NCBI GenBank assembly: GCA_016787045.1
Contig: JAEUVA010000008.1
Location: 1 to 64,000 of the forward strand
Source: Chitinophagales bacterium
Lineage (GTDB): Bacteria; Bacteroidota; Bacteroidia; Chitinophagales; LD1
Direction of reading: 5' to 3'
Length of the DNA: 64,000 nucleotides
In this document: positions 1-8,699 of the stretch, piece after piece
Layout of the letters: the number at the start of each line of letters is the position of its first letter
Position numbering within the stretch: position 1 is the first letter of the stretch
Notes under the pieces: generated by a model
Database searches by the model: none
The model's input: only the letters and a program-made list of their open reading frames with translations
Told to the model about the DNA's origin: nothing
Made by a program: the position numbers and the translations under genes

Positions 1-1497
1 ATTCGCCAACTGACTTTCGTGTTGCTTGTACAGTACGCGGCCCTGTACATCGGTAAGCATAAACGTAGCTTCCTTAATATGCTGCTCACCACGCAGTGTA
101 ATTAACACATCTTCTACAAACGGATTAGGGTAAACTTGTATTAAGCCCCCTTCGGGGGTTGGGGGGCTTGGGCCGATGCCCACCGGCTCTAAGCAAAACT
201 TCATCAACCAAAAATCATCTGTATTATAAGTAGTATCCCAATTGGTTGCTGTTTGGTAGCCGTTGGGGGGAACTATTAAATCACCTCCCAAAGCATAGCA
301 ATCATCGCTTGTTCTCGTAGAAAAACCACCTGCATTGGCAAACACGGTTTTGTCCCATATTTTGTTGCCAGCCGAATCTGTTCTAATGAATAGTGTCCCC
401 TTACCAAGCTCTGTTTTATCATCGGTTGTATCCTCTCCCCCCCCCCCCCCAATAATATATCCTCCATCTTCCAGCTCCTCTAAATAGCTAACGTAAGCTG
501 TTATACAAAATTCGTGTACAATATTTCCCGAACTATCTAACTCAACAAACCATGCCCCACCCTTCTGGATTGATTTATTACCGCTAATACCCGGATAAGC
601 TCCTCCTACTGAAAAATAATTCCCATTCTTCTTCTGGAAACATTTTCTGAATGTGTCATCATGGTCACTCGTTCCCAGCGTTCTGTCCCACTGCTTGTTG
701 CCGCTGCTGTCTATCTTTATTATCCAGTAGTCGCTACCGGTGCCCCAGTTGTTTTCGCTCTTATCGCCACTGCTGTTAGATCGGCTAATGCCGCCCAGTA
801 GGTAGCCACCGTCTGCAGTTTGTATCACATCTTCACAAAAATCTTGTATGCTGCCACCAAAGGTTTTGTCCCACTCTTTGTTGCCTATGCTGTCTATCTT
901 CACCACCCAGTAATCTTCAAAGATGCCTCGGTTGGCCTCAGTTTTGTCGCCCCCTATGCCCGATTCGGAAAAGCCGCCTAAAAGCGCTCCGCCATCCTTG
1001 GTCAGCGTCATAGCCCACAGGTAATCGGCACCTGGGCCACCATAGCACTTATCCCATAGTTTGTTGCCATTGCCATCTGTTTTCACTACCCAATAGTCCC
1101 AGTTACCCTTCCCATTTTCACTTTTATCGCCTCCGGCAACAGGGCTGCCACTGTGCCCAGCTATCAGGTAGCCCCCATCTTGTGTTTGGGCTATTTTAGT
1201 GCCTGTTTCGGGGCCGCTGCCGCCAAAACGCCTGTCCCATTGTTTAATGCCATTAGCATCTAATTTTATCATCCAGTAGTCAGATACTCCCCGATTAATT
1301 TCTGTAATGTTCCCTCCCTTAGGAGAGTAGGAGCTACCACCCATAATAAAACCGCCATCGGTGGTTTGTTGAAACCCATAACAGTAGTCATTATCATACC
1401 CTCCGTAGCTGTAGTCCCAGAGTTTGTTGATGCTCATTTGCGCTAGCAACACAAGAGAGCAACACAACATAAGCTGACTTACCAATAGCTTTTTCAT
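1..1497 (-). CDS. T9SS-exported repeat protein (C-terminus cut by window edge)
   Basis: The reading frame starts with ATG at 1497 and stays open to position 1, giving 499 residues with no stop in the window. Residues 1-20 form a signal peptide (MKKLLVSQL..., ending near LLAQ). The body is a series of roughly 60-residue repeats built on YWVVKxDxxGNKxWDK followed by QTxDGGYLxGGxS and GDKSE, as in many Bacteroidota beta-propeller-like secreted proteins. A T9SS type-A sorting domain begins at QVYPNPF (about residue 453) and runs off the edge. Two features are odd. Codons 350-354 lie in a run of 14 C (437-450), read as Gly5. A palindromic GC-rich stretch (143-174) encodes GPSPPTPEGG just before the sorting domain. 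The start lies 3 nt after the stop of the upstream 2153-aa gene, so the two are probably co-transcribed. Export to the cell surface is inferred from the family; the function is unknown. Confidence 0.8.
   Translation of the reverse strand, partial: MKKLLVSQLMLCCSLVLLAQMSINKLWDYSYGGYDNDYCYGFQQTTDGGFIMGGSSYSPKGGNITEINRGVSDYWMIKLDANGIKQWDRRFGGSGPETGTKIAQTQDGGYLIAGHSGSPVAGGDKSENGKGNWDYWVVKTDGNGNKLWDKCYGGPGADYLWAMTLTKDGGALLGGFSESGIGGDKTEANRGIFEDYWVVKIDSIGNKEWDKTFGGSIQDFCEDVIQTADGGYLLGGISRSNSSGDKSENNWGTGSDYWIIKIDSSGNKQWDRTLGTSDHDDTFRKCFQKKNGNYFSVGGAYPGISGNKSIQKGGAWFVELDSSGNIVHEFCITAYVSYLEELEDGGYIIGGGGGEDTTDDKTELGKGTLFIRTDSAGNKIWDKTVFANAGGFSTRTSDDCYALGGDLIVPPNGYQTATNWDTTYNTDDFWLMKFCLEPVGIGPSPPTPEGGLIQVYPNPFVEDVLITLRGEQHIKEATFMLTDVQGRVLYKQHESQLAN
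143..174. repeat. GC-rich palindromic insert within a CDS
   Basis: The stretch contains CCCCC-TTC-GGGGG followed by a G-rich arm. Read on the minus strand it encodes GPSPPTPEGG between the last repeat and the sorting domain. Its composition and coded peptide resemble the palindromic element at 5245-5278 (TPSPSPVGEGG), which suggests a related short dispersed element. No second copy of this exact form was found in the window. Confidence 0.5.
437..450. repeat. Homopolymer tract of 14 C inside a coding sequence
   Basis: Fourteen consecutive C on the + strand are read as five Gly codons (GGG x4, then GGA) in the minus-strand gene. The frame is continuous on both sides with 14 C. Loss of one C would shift into a frame that stops at 276; gain of one would stop at 419-421. 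Both changes would remove the T9SS sorting domain. Confidence 0.85.
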
Positions 1498-1500
1498 AAC

Positions 1501-4500
1501 TTAGTATTTAACTAGTTTACCAGTATGCTGTTTATCATTTGCTACCAATTGGTAATAATAAACGCCTGCATTTACGTTGGCTGCCTGCCATACCCACCTT
1601 CCGTTTTCGCTGCGCTCGTTATATTGCAACCGACCGCTTGCATCGGTAATGTTCAGCGTTCCGCCCTGTACTCTCTCTGCGCTAAAGTTAAAGCTGCCAT
1701 CTGATGGGTTGGGCCATACTTGCAAAACAAAGTCAGTGAGTGTGTCAGCAGTTATCAATTGAATATCTTCCGTCTCATCTGTTTTGAAGGTATTGATGTT
1801 GTTGTGTGTTTCGGGGCCTGACACATTACACTCGGTTACGTAATGTGCATTTACCCAATCTACCTTGTATAATTTGTGGTTGCTCTTTGTATAAAACAAG
1901 CGCCCAAAGCTACCATGCTCTATTGCTATATGTCCGGCTATTTTATGGTCATATGCTAAGGGCGTTTTGTGCCAGTTGGCTTTGCTGACTAGTGTAACTT
2001 TAGATGTACTCAGGTCAGTTACAAAACTGTGTTCTTTGTCATTAAAATAATACCACAGATTACCGTCCAAACCTTTGTAATAAACCATGTTTCTATCTGA
2101 ATTTAATGTTAGATTGCTTTGAGCATTATAGTAATCGCTACAACGAGTCTCGTTGTTGATGTCATTTGAGGTTTCTTTTGTCTTGTCTGCATACGACACC
2201 CTGCTATTTCCTAACTTAAACAAGCCGTAGGGCTTAGGACTGCTGTAATCGTAGCTGTAGTAATACACGGCATGGTCGCTGCCGATAAAAAACACTCGGG
2301 CGTTGGTTTCGTCTAATGCTACCTCATCGGTTACTATATTCTGGTTAACCACCGGCACCATGCTATGCCAGGAACCTGCCCAGTACAGTTGTCGCAGCTT
2401 GTTTTGCGCATCACGGTAAAACACTAAGCAGCCGCAGTTGGCCATTACCAAACCGCCACGAACGCTTCCGTCATACGTTACCTGCTCCAACCAGTTGCTG
2501 CCAGGGTGCCAGCAGAACAAGTTGTGGTCTGTGCCCTTGTACCATATTCGCTGGCCGTTGTCGGTGATAGTGATGTACCCGTCACAATTGCTTATTATGG
2601 CGGGTTGGTTACTAATTGGTTTGTTGTAAAGTGCTTTGGATTTACTCCATGTGCCGTTGTTGTTTTTAAAATAGCTCAGGTGATTGTAATGGTTCTGAAA
2701 ATATACAAGGTTGGCGTTCACCGGTGTCATCCAGTCTTTCACATCTCCGCCAAATAGGTTCACTGGCAAAGGCCGCTCAATCCACTTACCAGCATACCCC
2801 CAACTTCCATCGTCAATAAAAGCCATATATCCCCGCTTATCAGTACCGTATCCCCTGTAAAAAATACGCACATTGCTACCAGTACCTGTTATACCCATTC
2901 GTGTTCCACCAATATCATGCGAATTAGACTTTAGTATCTCAAAATAAACCGCCTTGTTATTAGAACCTGCAGCAAATATACCATTAGAAAACAAGCTCAA
3001 TGCTGGCGTTTCAGGTGTCTTAGGCGCTCCGCTTAACCTATTTTGCATATATATATCGCCCCCAATATTCCCATCATCTGGCGTATAATGCCTGAAATAA
3101 TCCACTTCAAACACTGCTTCATCATACTCACCGCCCCATGTCTGTAAACTAATAATTAAATCGGCTTGCCAATTCGCTATAGCACTCGGGAAAGTAGCTC
3201 CATTGTAAGTAATCTTCTTCCCCCAAACCTCTTTGCCATCTACAAAAAAAGTAATGTCGTTACCCACCGTATATACCATGGTGAAGGTGTGCCAATCCTG
3301 TGTATAGTCGCAGGGGGTTTGCTTGTATATCATGCCCTGACAACCTCTGCTGCCTTGTCCGTTGTAATTGTAATCAATAACATTTATCGGAAATTTCTGA
3401 TGAAACAGAACTGGATCTTCATTGGAGGAAGACCACCCAGCTCTGTCAATTACATCAATCTCTGTAGTGTGGTAGTTTGGACTGCCATTATTTTCAAAAA
3501 ACCAAAAGGTAGGCCACGACCCTTTTTCGGTAGGTAGTTTACACCGTATTTCGTAGATACCACTATGACTAAAGTCAAATTTGTTTCTAGAGTACAGAAG
3601 GCCTGATTTGTAATCGAATCTTTTCAAAGAACAGGGATCCGAAGATGCTCCCACCGTGTAATTTTGACATTGTTCGTCAGATGCAGGACCGTTTGAATCT
3701 ATACAAGTACCGCAACTTAAACTTACAGGATTTGGACTAAGCTTAGTGGCCTTAACATATACCACACCATTGTTAAAAGTTACCTCACCAGCACTACCAT
3801 CCACACCATTTCCAATACCTGGGTAGTCGGTATTCCCCATATTATGAAACTGTGTTTGACAATACTGGGACCAAATATTATGGTTCCCGCAATGTTTCGC
3901 ACTCAAGGGATCAGATCCTCCTGCCCACCCATAATTTAATGCCCATTTATCAGAAAATTTTGCACCAACATCTGACGGCATAATTTTATCATAGTCAAAC
4001 TCATCACTTTTCGCTGCATCATATACCCAGCGGCTTTTATCTATCAAACTAGCGCTTAACATAAAGTACGGTGTTCGTATCGGTATTTTTATCGGCTTAC
4101 TGGCTTTTCGAGTGCTACTATTTTTGCTTCTTAGGTATAACACGGTATCTGCTCCACTGGGTAAGGCAAGTGTAACGTTTACTGGTGAAGTAGAAATAAA
4201 TGTCGTATCAAAGTTAGCATAAAATGACCACTCCACTTCATCGCCATTAACCCCGGCAAAAATGCTATCAATCATTAAAGTCAATTCTCCGATAGTATCT
4301 GCTATAACAACTATTTCATCCGGAGCTACCGGTATTCCAATATCGGTTACTTTAACACTCAAATCCCTTTGTACATATCCACACCCAGTTGCGCCATGTG
4401 CGGTCGCCCGTATTACAAAATCGGTTGTAGCTGAACTGACACAACCACTTAAACTATCTAATTGGGCTGTACCACTCACAATATTGTAGACTATTCTGTC

Positions 4501-7500
4501 GGCATTATTTCCTATAGCGGAATAACAAACTGTGTCTCCGGTAAAAAATAGAGAATCGTATTGTGTAAACTCTACCGTATCAACGAATTGAACAGGAACT
4601 AATGCATAACAAATGTCGAGTGTTACCATATCCCCGCTGCTTGTATCCTGCATAAATACTCTCATGGTTGTAACGCTGTCAATTGCCCCTGTACCCAATA
4701 CCAGTGTTCCGCCATTCCCCCATCCGCTATTCACAATTGTTGTGTCTTCCAACAAGTAGTATTTATTGCCAACAACAGTACCATAAATCGGTACCTCGCC
4801 AGCAAACCCGGCACATACGCCAATCATGGTATCCTTTATCTGTGGTATGTTTTCTACGGTATGAACTAGGGCAATTGTGCTGCTCACCTCGCTCACGCAT
4901 CCGTTGCCAGTATCGCGGCTTTGCAGCCAGAGCATGGCAAACGTGTCGGTAGCTACTGCAAAGCCAAAAGTTGCGGGACTGTTCAAGGTATCAGCACTCG
5001 CAAAATTTTCTTGTAAGCTCCATATCAACTCACCGCCACCAAATCCGGCATATATACTATCGTAATTAAAATAATACCCCGTATCACTCACCACACTCTG
5101 CGGAGCCGGAGGTGTTACCCGCTCCGGCTTGAGGTTCACCCTCCCCGTCACATACACCCTCCCACTCACACAACCCGTAACGCTATTTCTGCTCCGCAGC
5201 CACACCGTATCCGTTTCGCCCACATTCACCGTTAGGTAAATGCCCCCCTCTCCTACAGGAGAGGGGCTGGGGGTGAGGTGGCTGCTGGCAAACGCAGCAT
5301 TGTCTGCCCATTCAATACTATCCCCACCACTACCCACCAGTACACTATCCCACACAAACGTATAAGCCGTATCGCTGCAAGCGCTTTTTGCCGCCAAAGC
5401 GGGCGGAGCAGCGGGCAAAGCCCCCACTGCAAACTCCCCACTCGCAGCGCTCACATAAATCGCATTGCTCGTTTTTATACGTATGCGGTAATGCGAGCCC
5501 GGCAACACCGTATCGGCTATACTCACCCACAAGCTGTCCCAGCCCGGTGCTCCGGTAGCGGTTTTGTGGCCAATCACCTTAGCAGAGGCAAAACTGCCGC
5601 TGCTATCGCTCAACTCTGCGGTAAATACATTCCCTTCATTAAAATACCGCGTATTTTTAAATCGGGCATACAAGCTGCTGCCCGGGCACACTACACTCGG
5701 CATCTTTACACTGTCTATAGCCGCAGCACTGCCATAGGTACCTCTAAAAACAGCCATGTTGTTATTCACCCCGCCCTGTGCGGTGCTAAACACACCACCT
5801 GCCCATATCCGGCCGTTTACCTCATCGGCATACAGCCGCTTGCAGTACCCCGCTATATAATACACATACCCCATACCGTCTCCGGTATAAAAAGTAGCAT
5901 CCGTTTGTCCGTTGGTTTTTATTGAACCGAGGTACATCTTGCTCGTGCTATTCACCTGTGTAAAAGCCCCGGCCACCAAATACATACTATCCACTTTCAA
6001 AAACTCTTGTACATGAAAGTTCGCACCCCCTGCAAAAACGGTGTCCACACTGCCGTTAGTGTTCAACCGCGCCATACGGCTGGCAGCTATTCCGTTAAAG
6101 GAGGTGTAGCAATTCACCAACAGCTTTCCATCCGGTTGCAGTTGCAAGGCCTGTATCGTAGTGCTGCTGGTAGTGGTTCCCGCATCAAAGGTGTTGTCTG
6201 CCGCACCGGTGCTATCTACTCTTCGTAGCAGCGAGCAAGGTGTGCCACCGCATCCGCCAGACACAGTTCCTCCTCCACCAATCACTTTACCATCGGGTTG
6301 CTCTACTATGTCGTGTACTGCCGCGCTAAAAGTGGTGCCGGCATTAAAACCGGCATCTAAACTGCCATTACTATTGAGCCGGCATACCCGGTTTCGGGTA
6401 GTGCCGTTGTAACTCGTAAAACTACCTGCTATATACAACTTGCCGCTGCTTGCCCACTTGGCCTCGTTTATTGCTGCATTGGCTCCGCTGCCGCTTTGGT
6501 AGGTACTGTCTATGCTGCCATCGCTATGTAGTCGGGCAATCCGGTTTTTAGACACGCCATTGTAGGTAGTAAAACTACCCGCTATTACTATCTTATCATC
6601 TGGCTGCACCAGTACCGCATTTATCACCCCATTAGCACCCGTACCACTGCCAAAGCCGCTATCCAGACTCCCATCGCGGTTAAGCCGCATTATCCGGTTC
6701 ACCGTATCACCATTGTATCGTACAAAATCTCCGGCCACTATGGTTTTACCGCTGCTTTGTGTACCAAAAGCCAGTACCGGCCCATCCGCACCGCTGTTTT
6801 TCATAAAGCCCTTGTCTAAACTGCCACTACTGCTCAGCTTAGCTAAGCCCAGCCGCCCAAAACCGTTTACAGTGGTAAACGTACCCCCCACAAACACACT
6901 GCCGTCATAGTTTAGCCAGATAGCATTACTGCTGTAATCTAATCCCGTACCGGCAGTAAACGTAGTATCGCGTGTGCCATTACTGTCTAGCCGCACCACT
7001 CGCCCAAGTGTGGTGCCATCATAACTCGTAAAGTGCCCGATAACCAAAAGTTTTCCATCGCTCTGCCACACCATTTCATTCACTTGCGCACCACCAAAAC
7101 CGCTACCGCTGCTGTAGGTGCCATCTACCGTGCCCGTACTGCTTAACCGCACAATGCGGTTCACCGTGCTGCCATTAAATTGTGTAAAGTACCCTGCAAA
7201 TATCGCTTCCCCTCCCGGTTGAAGCGCTACTTCATTCACCGTATTGTTAGCGCCACTCGTTGCCGTGCTGTAAGCCGTATCTAATACCCCGCTGCTTTTC
7301 AGCCGAGCTATGCGCGTGCAACTTACCCCGCTCACAGTCGTAAAACTACCCCCTATCACCAACCGCCCGCTCGTGTCCCGGGCTATACAAAATATGGTAT
7401 TGTTTACCGATACGCTAAAGCTACTGTACAAACTCCCATTGCTGTTCAGCTTAGCCACCCGCTGCCGGGTGCTGCCATTATATGTAGTAAACGTACCCAC

Positions 7501-7962
7501 CACCACCAACTCTCCACCGGCCAGTAACTCTATATCATACACCGATCCGTTAAATCCCGTGCCTATACTAAAACTCGTATCTCGGCTGCCATCACTCATT
7601 AGCCGCACTATGCGATTGCAACTGCTCCCGTTGTATTGGGTAAAATCGCCTCCCACAATCAGCCGCCCGTTGGGCTGCTCTACCACTACATTCACCTCTC
7701 CGTTAAAGCCGCTGCCGATGTCAAAACTGTAATCATTAGTACCATCCTGTTTCAACTTCGCCAGCCGGTTGATGGCCCGCTCATGCACCCGCTCAAATGC
7801 CCCGCCTATCACAATACCACTATCTTGTGCTACCAAACCCGTGTTCACCTTCACCGGCACCCCCATTGGTTGGTAAATAGTGGTATAAACTTCCCCTAAC
7901 TGTTGCGCCATGGTCAGGCCGCATAGCAACACGGCAAAGCCGGTGAGTAAACATCTTTTCAT
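1501..7962 (-). CDS. Giant T9SS cargo: delta-60 repeats, Ig-like, GH16-like, lectin-like propeller
   Basis: This is a 2153-aa secreted protein. A signal peptide (MKRCLLTGFAVLLCGLTMAQ) is followed by about 13 delta-60-type repeats of about 50 aa (residues about 30-750; pattern QPDGKLLVxGxFTxYNG...RIxRLNxDGSLD). Three or more Ig-like domains follow (about 750-1290), then a GH16-like concanavalin domain (about 1300-1625) with the signature EIDVID at 1501-1506. A region of V/IxYxxxDxxLxxY blades (about 1690-2060) resembles PLL/tectonin-type lectin propellers. The last part is a T9SS type-A sorting domain (about 2078-2153, starting VWPNPSDG). GH16 enzymes cleave beta-1,3/1,4-glucans or galactans using the two acids of ExDxxE; here the last acid is Asp, so activity is uncertain. 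A palindromic repeat (5245-5278) is inserted in frame in the first Ig-like domain. It is the first gene of an operon with the next T9SS protein. A surface polysaccharide-binding or -degrading role is inferred. Confidence 0.85.
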   Translation of the reverse strand: MKRCLLTGFAVLLCGLTMAQQLGEVYTTIYQPMGVPVKVNTGLVAQDSGIVIGGAFERVHERAINRLAKLKQDGTNDYSFDIGSGFNGEVNVVVEQPNGRLIVGGDFTQYNGSSCNRIVRLMSDGSRDTSFSIGTGFNGSVYDIELLAGGELVVVGTFTTYNGSTRQRVAKLNSNGSLYSSFSVSVNNTIFCIARDTSGRLVIGGSFTTVSGVSCTRIARLKSSGVLDTAYSTATSGANNTVNEVALQPGGEAIFAGYFTQFNGSTVNRIVRLSSTGTVDGTYSSGSGFGGAQVNEMVWQSDGKLLVIGHFTSYDGTTLGRVVRLDSNGTRDTTFTAGTGLDYSSNAIWLNYDGSVFVGGTFTTVNGFGRLGLAKLSSSGSLDKGFMKNSGADGPVLAFGTQSSGKTIVAGDFVRYNGDTVNRIMRLNRDGSLDSGFGSGTGANGVINAVLVQPDDKIVIAGSFTTYNGVSKNRIARLHSDGSIDSTYQSGSGANAAINEAKWASSGKLYIAGSFTSYNGTTRNRVCRLNSNGSLDAGFNAGTTFSAAVHDIVEQPDGKVIGGGGTVSGGCGGTPCSLLRRVDSTGAADNTFDAGTTTSSTTIQALQLQPDGKLLVNCYTSFNGIAASRMARLNTNGSVDTVFAGGANFHVQEFLKVDSMYLVAGAFTQVNSTSKMYLGSIKTNGQTDATFYTGDGMGYVYYIAGYCKRLYADEVNGRIWAGGVFSTAQGGVNNNMAVFRGTYGSAAAIDSVKMPSVVCPGSSLYARFKNTRYFNEGNVFTAELSDSSGSFASAKVIGHKTATGAPGWDSLWVSIADTVLPGSHYRIRIKTSNAIYVSAASGEFAVGALPAAPPALAAKSACSDTAYTFVWDSVLVGSGGDSIEWADNAAFASSHLTPSPSPVGEGGIYLTVNVGETDTVWLRSRNSVTGCVSGRVYVTGRVNLKPERVTPPAPQSVVSDTGYYFNYDSIYAGFGGGELIWSLQENFASADTLNSPATFGFAVATDTFAMLWLQSRDTGNGCVSEVSSTIALVHTVENIPQIKDTMIGVCAGFAGEVPIYGTVVGNKYYLLEDTTIVNSGWGNGGTLVLGTGAIDSVTTMRVFMQDTSSGDMVTLDICYALVPVQFVDTVEFTQYDSLFFTGDTVCYSAIGNNADRIVYNIVSGTAQLDSLSGCVSSATTDFVIRATAHGATGCGYVQRDLSVKVTDIGIPVAPDEIVVIADTIGELTLMIDSIFAGVNGDEVEWSFYANFDTTFISTSPVNVTLALPSGADTVLYLRSKNSSTRKASKPIKIPIRTPYFMLSASLIDKSRWVYDAAKSDEFDYDKIMPSDVGAKFSDKWALNYGWAGGSDPLSAKHCGNHNIWSQYCQTQFHNMGNTDYPGIGNGVDGSAGEVTFNNGVVYVKATKLSPNPVSLSCGTCIDSNGPASDEQCQNYTVGASSDPCSLKRFDYKSGLLYSRNKFDFSHSGIYEIRCKLPTEKGSWPTFWFFENNGSPNYHTTEIDVIDRAGWSSSNEDPVLFHQKFPINVIDYNYNGQGSRGCQGMIYKQTPCDYTQDWHTFTMVYTVGNDITFFVDGKEVWGKKITYNGATFPSAIANWQADLIISLQTWGGEYDEAVFEVDYFRHYTPDDGNIGGDIYMQNRLSGAPKTPETPALSLFSNGIFAAGSNNKAVYFEILKSNSHDIGGTRMGITGTGSNVRIFYRGYGTDKRGYMAFIDDGSWGYAGKWIERPLPVNLFGGDVKDWMTPVNANLVYFQNHYNHLSYFKNNNGTWSKSKALYNKPISNQPAIISNCDGYITITDNGQRIWYKGTDHNLFCWHPGSNWLEQVTYDGSVRGGLVMANCGCLVFYRDAQNKLRQLYWAGSWHSMVPVVNQNIVTDEVALDETNARVFFIGSDHAVYYYSYDYSSPKPYGLFKLGNSRVSYADKTKETSNDINNETRCSDYYNAQSNLTLNSDRNMVYYKGLDGNLWYYFNDKEHSFVTDLSTSKVTLVSKANWHKTPLAYDHKIAGHIAIEHGSFGRLFYTKSNHKLYKVDWVNAHYVTECNVSGPETHNNINTFKTDETEDIQLITADTLTDFVLQVWPNPSDGSFNFSAERVQGGTLNITDASGRLQYNERSENGRWVWQAANVNAGVYYYQLVANDKQHTGKLVKY
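5245..5278. repeat. Dispersed palindromic repeat, copy 1 (inside the 2153-aa gene)
   Basis: This 34-bp element has the core CTCTCCT...AGGAGAG and a G-rich tail ending GGGGGTGAGG. It matches 63498-63531 at 31 of 34 positions. On the minus strand it encodes LTPSPSPVGEGG without breaking the frame. Two paralogous Ig-like domains of the same protein have no equivalent peptide at this point. Confidence 0.75.
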
Positions 7963-8027
7963 GTAGGGGTATTTAGTATGTTATCAAAATCAATATACCG
8001 TAAAAGAAAAGAATATAAACCAAATAT

Positions 8028-8056
8028 CAAATTTATTTTTCATTTTTTCTCCCAAA
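8028..8056 (-). promoter_or_regulatory. Bacteroidota-type promoter upstream of the giant T9SS operon
   Basis: On the minus strand a -33-like TTTG (8056-8053) is followed after 17 nt by TAAATTTG (8035-8028), which matches the TAnnTTTG -7 consensus of the Bacteroidota primary sigma factor. Transcription would start near 8022, giving a leader of about 60 nt before the ATG at 7962. Confidence 0.45.
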
Positions 8057-8241
8057 CACCACAAACTCAACACATTAAATTTTCCGCACCTTTGTGGTGT
8101 CAGCTTGTTTCTCACGGTAAAAAAACAGTCGTGGCATCAATCTGCATTCCTATGTGTTCTATGTTCCTACTGTGTCCGCCTCAGGCGGATGTGGTTCTGG
8201 ATTCCTCCATAGAAAGGGGAGTGTGTAAGCCAACGCCCAAG

Positions 8242-8274
8242 CAGGCCTGTCCCGAACTCGCTTCGGGGGGTGTG
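8242..8274. repeat. 33-bp dispersed repeat, copy 1
   Basis: The element begins CAGGCCTGTCCCGAA and contains CCCGAA...TTCGGG inverted arms. It is identical to 8651-8683 except for one base (CTCGC versus CCCGC). In one frame it reads ACPELASGGV. A shorter palindrome of the same type, TCCCGAA-gcga-TTCGGGA, lies at 47376-47393. Confidence 0.75.
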
Positions 8275-8295
8275 TTGCATTCCCCAAATAAAAAA

Positions 8296-8317
8296 GAGCC
8301 GCTCCACCGAGCGGCTC
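8296..8317 (-). terminator. Rho-independent terminator (minus strand)
   Basis: A perfect 8-bp stem GAGCCGCT/AGCGGCTC with a 6-nt loop is followed on the minus strand by TTTTTTATTT. This is the orientation for transcripts coming from the ThDP enzyme gene (stop at 8989). It would give a 3' region of about 670 nt that includes the minisatellite. Confidence 0.65.
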
Positions 8318-8486
8318 CTGCATCTTAATGGCCTTAGTGTACTAAGTGGTCATTTCTTGTATTCCTCTTTTTCTAATAAGCCACAATAGCCACAGTAGTC
8401 AAACAATAAATTTTTTCTATGCGGCTCATCATCACCACCGCCCTTGAAGAAACAGGCGTTATCAAAATCGGGCAACGGAGCGTTAA

Positions 8487-8619
8487 AAACTAAAAGGTGT
8501 TTGAGCTTGCACAGCCACTGCGTTGGCGAGTTCTTTTAGTTTAGCGAAGTGAACAGATTTTTAGCCCTGTTTCTTCACCGGCTAGAACTTTTCGTTCTTT
8601 TGGTTCAAGCCAAAAGAAC
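8487..8619. repeat. Inverted-repeat segment (possible dispersed element)
   Basis: Two perfect inverted repeats sit side by side. AAACTAAAAG (8487-8496) pairs with CTTTTAGTTT (8533-8542). GTTCTTTTGG (8594-8603) pairs with CCAAAAGAAC (8610-8619) across a 6-nt loop. Neither is followed by a T-run, so they do not look like terminators. The layout resembles non-coding repeats seen between genes in other Bacteroidota, but there is no second copy in this window. Confidence 0.45.
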
Positions 8620-8650
8620 AAAAATACAGAAGCAAAAGCCACCGGCCCAA

Positions 8651-8683
8651 CAGGCCTGTCCCGAACCCGCTTCGGGGGGTGTG
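8651..8683. repeat. 33-bp dispersed repeat, copy 2
   Basis: This copy has one mismatch to 8242-8274 and the same orientation, 409 bp further on. It directly precedes the 21-bp minisatellite. Confidence 0.75.
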
Positions 8684-8699
8684 CATGAATGCCCCTTTC

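Noticed and set aside
276-467. Short minus-strand frame starting MEDILLGGGG
   Set aside because: It is the one-base-shifted frame of the larger T9SS gene across the poly-C tract; the gene is open in its own frame to the window edge.
5278-5925. 215-aa plus-strand frame
   Set aside because: It lies antisense inside the 2153-aa gene, has no signal, motif or sensible composition, and is best explained as a shadow.
7978-8328. 116-aa plus-strand frame
   Set aside because: It translates the promoter region and repeat copies (…ACPELASGGV…); no coding character outside the repeats.
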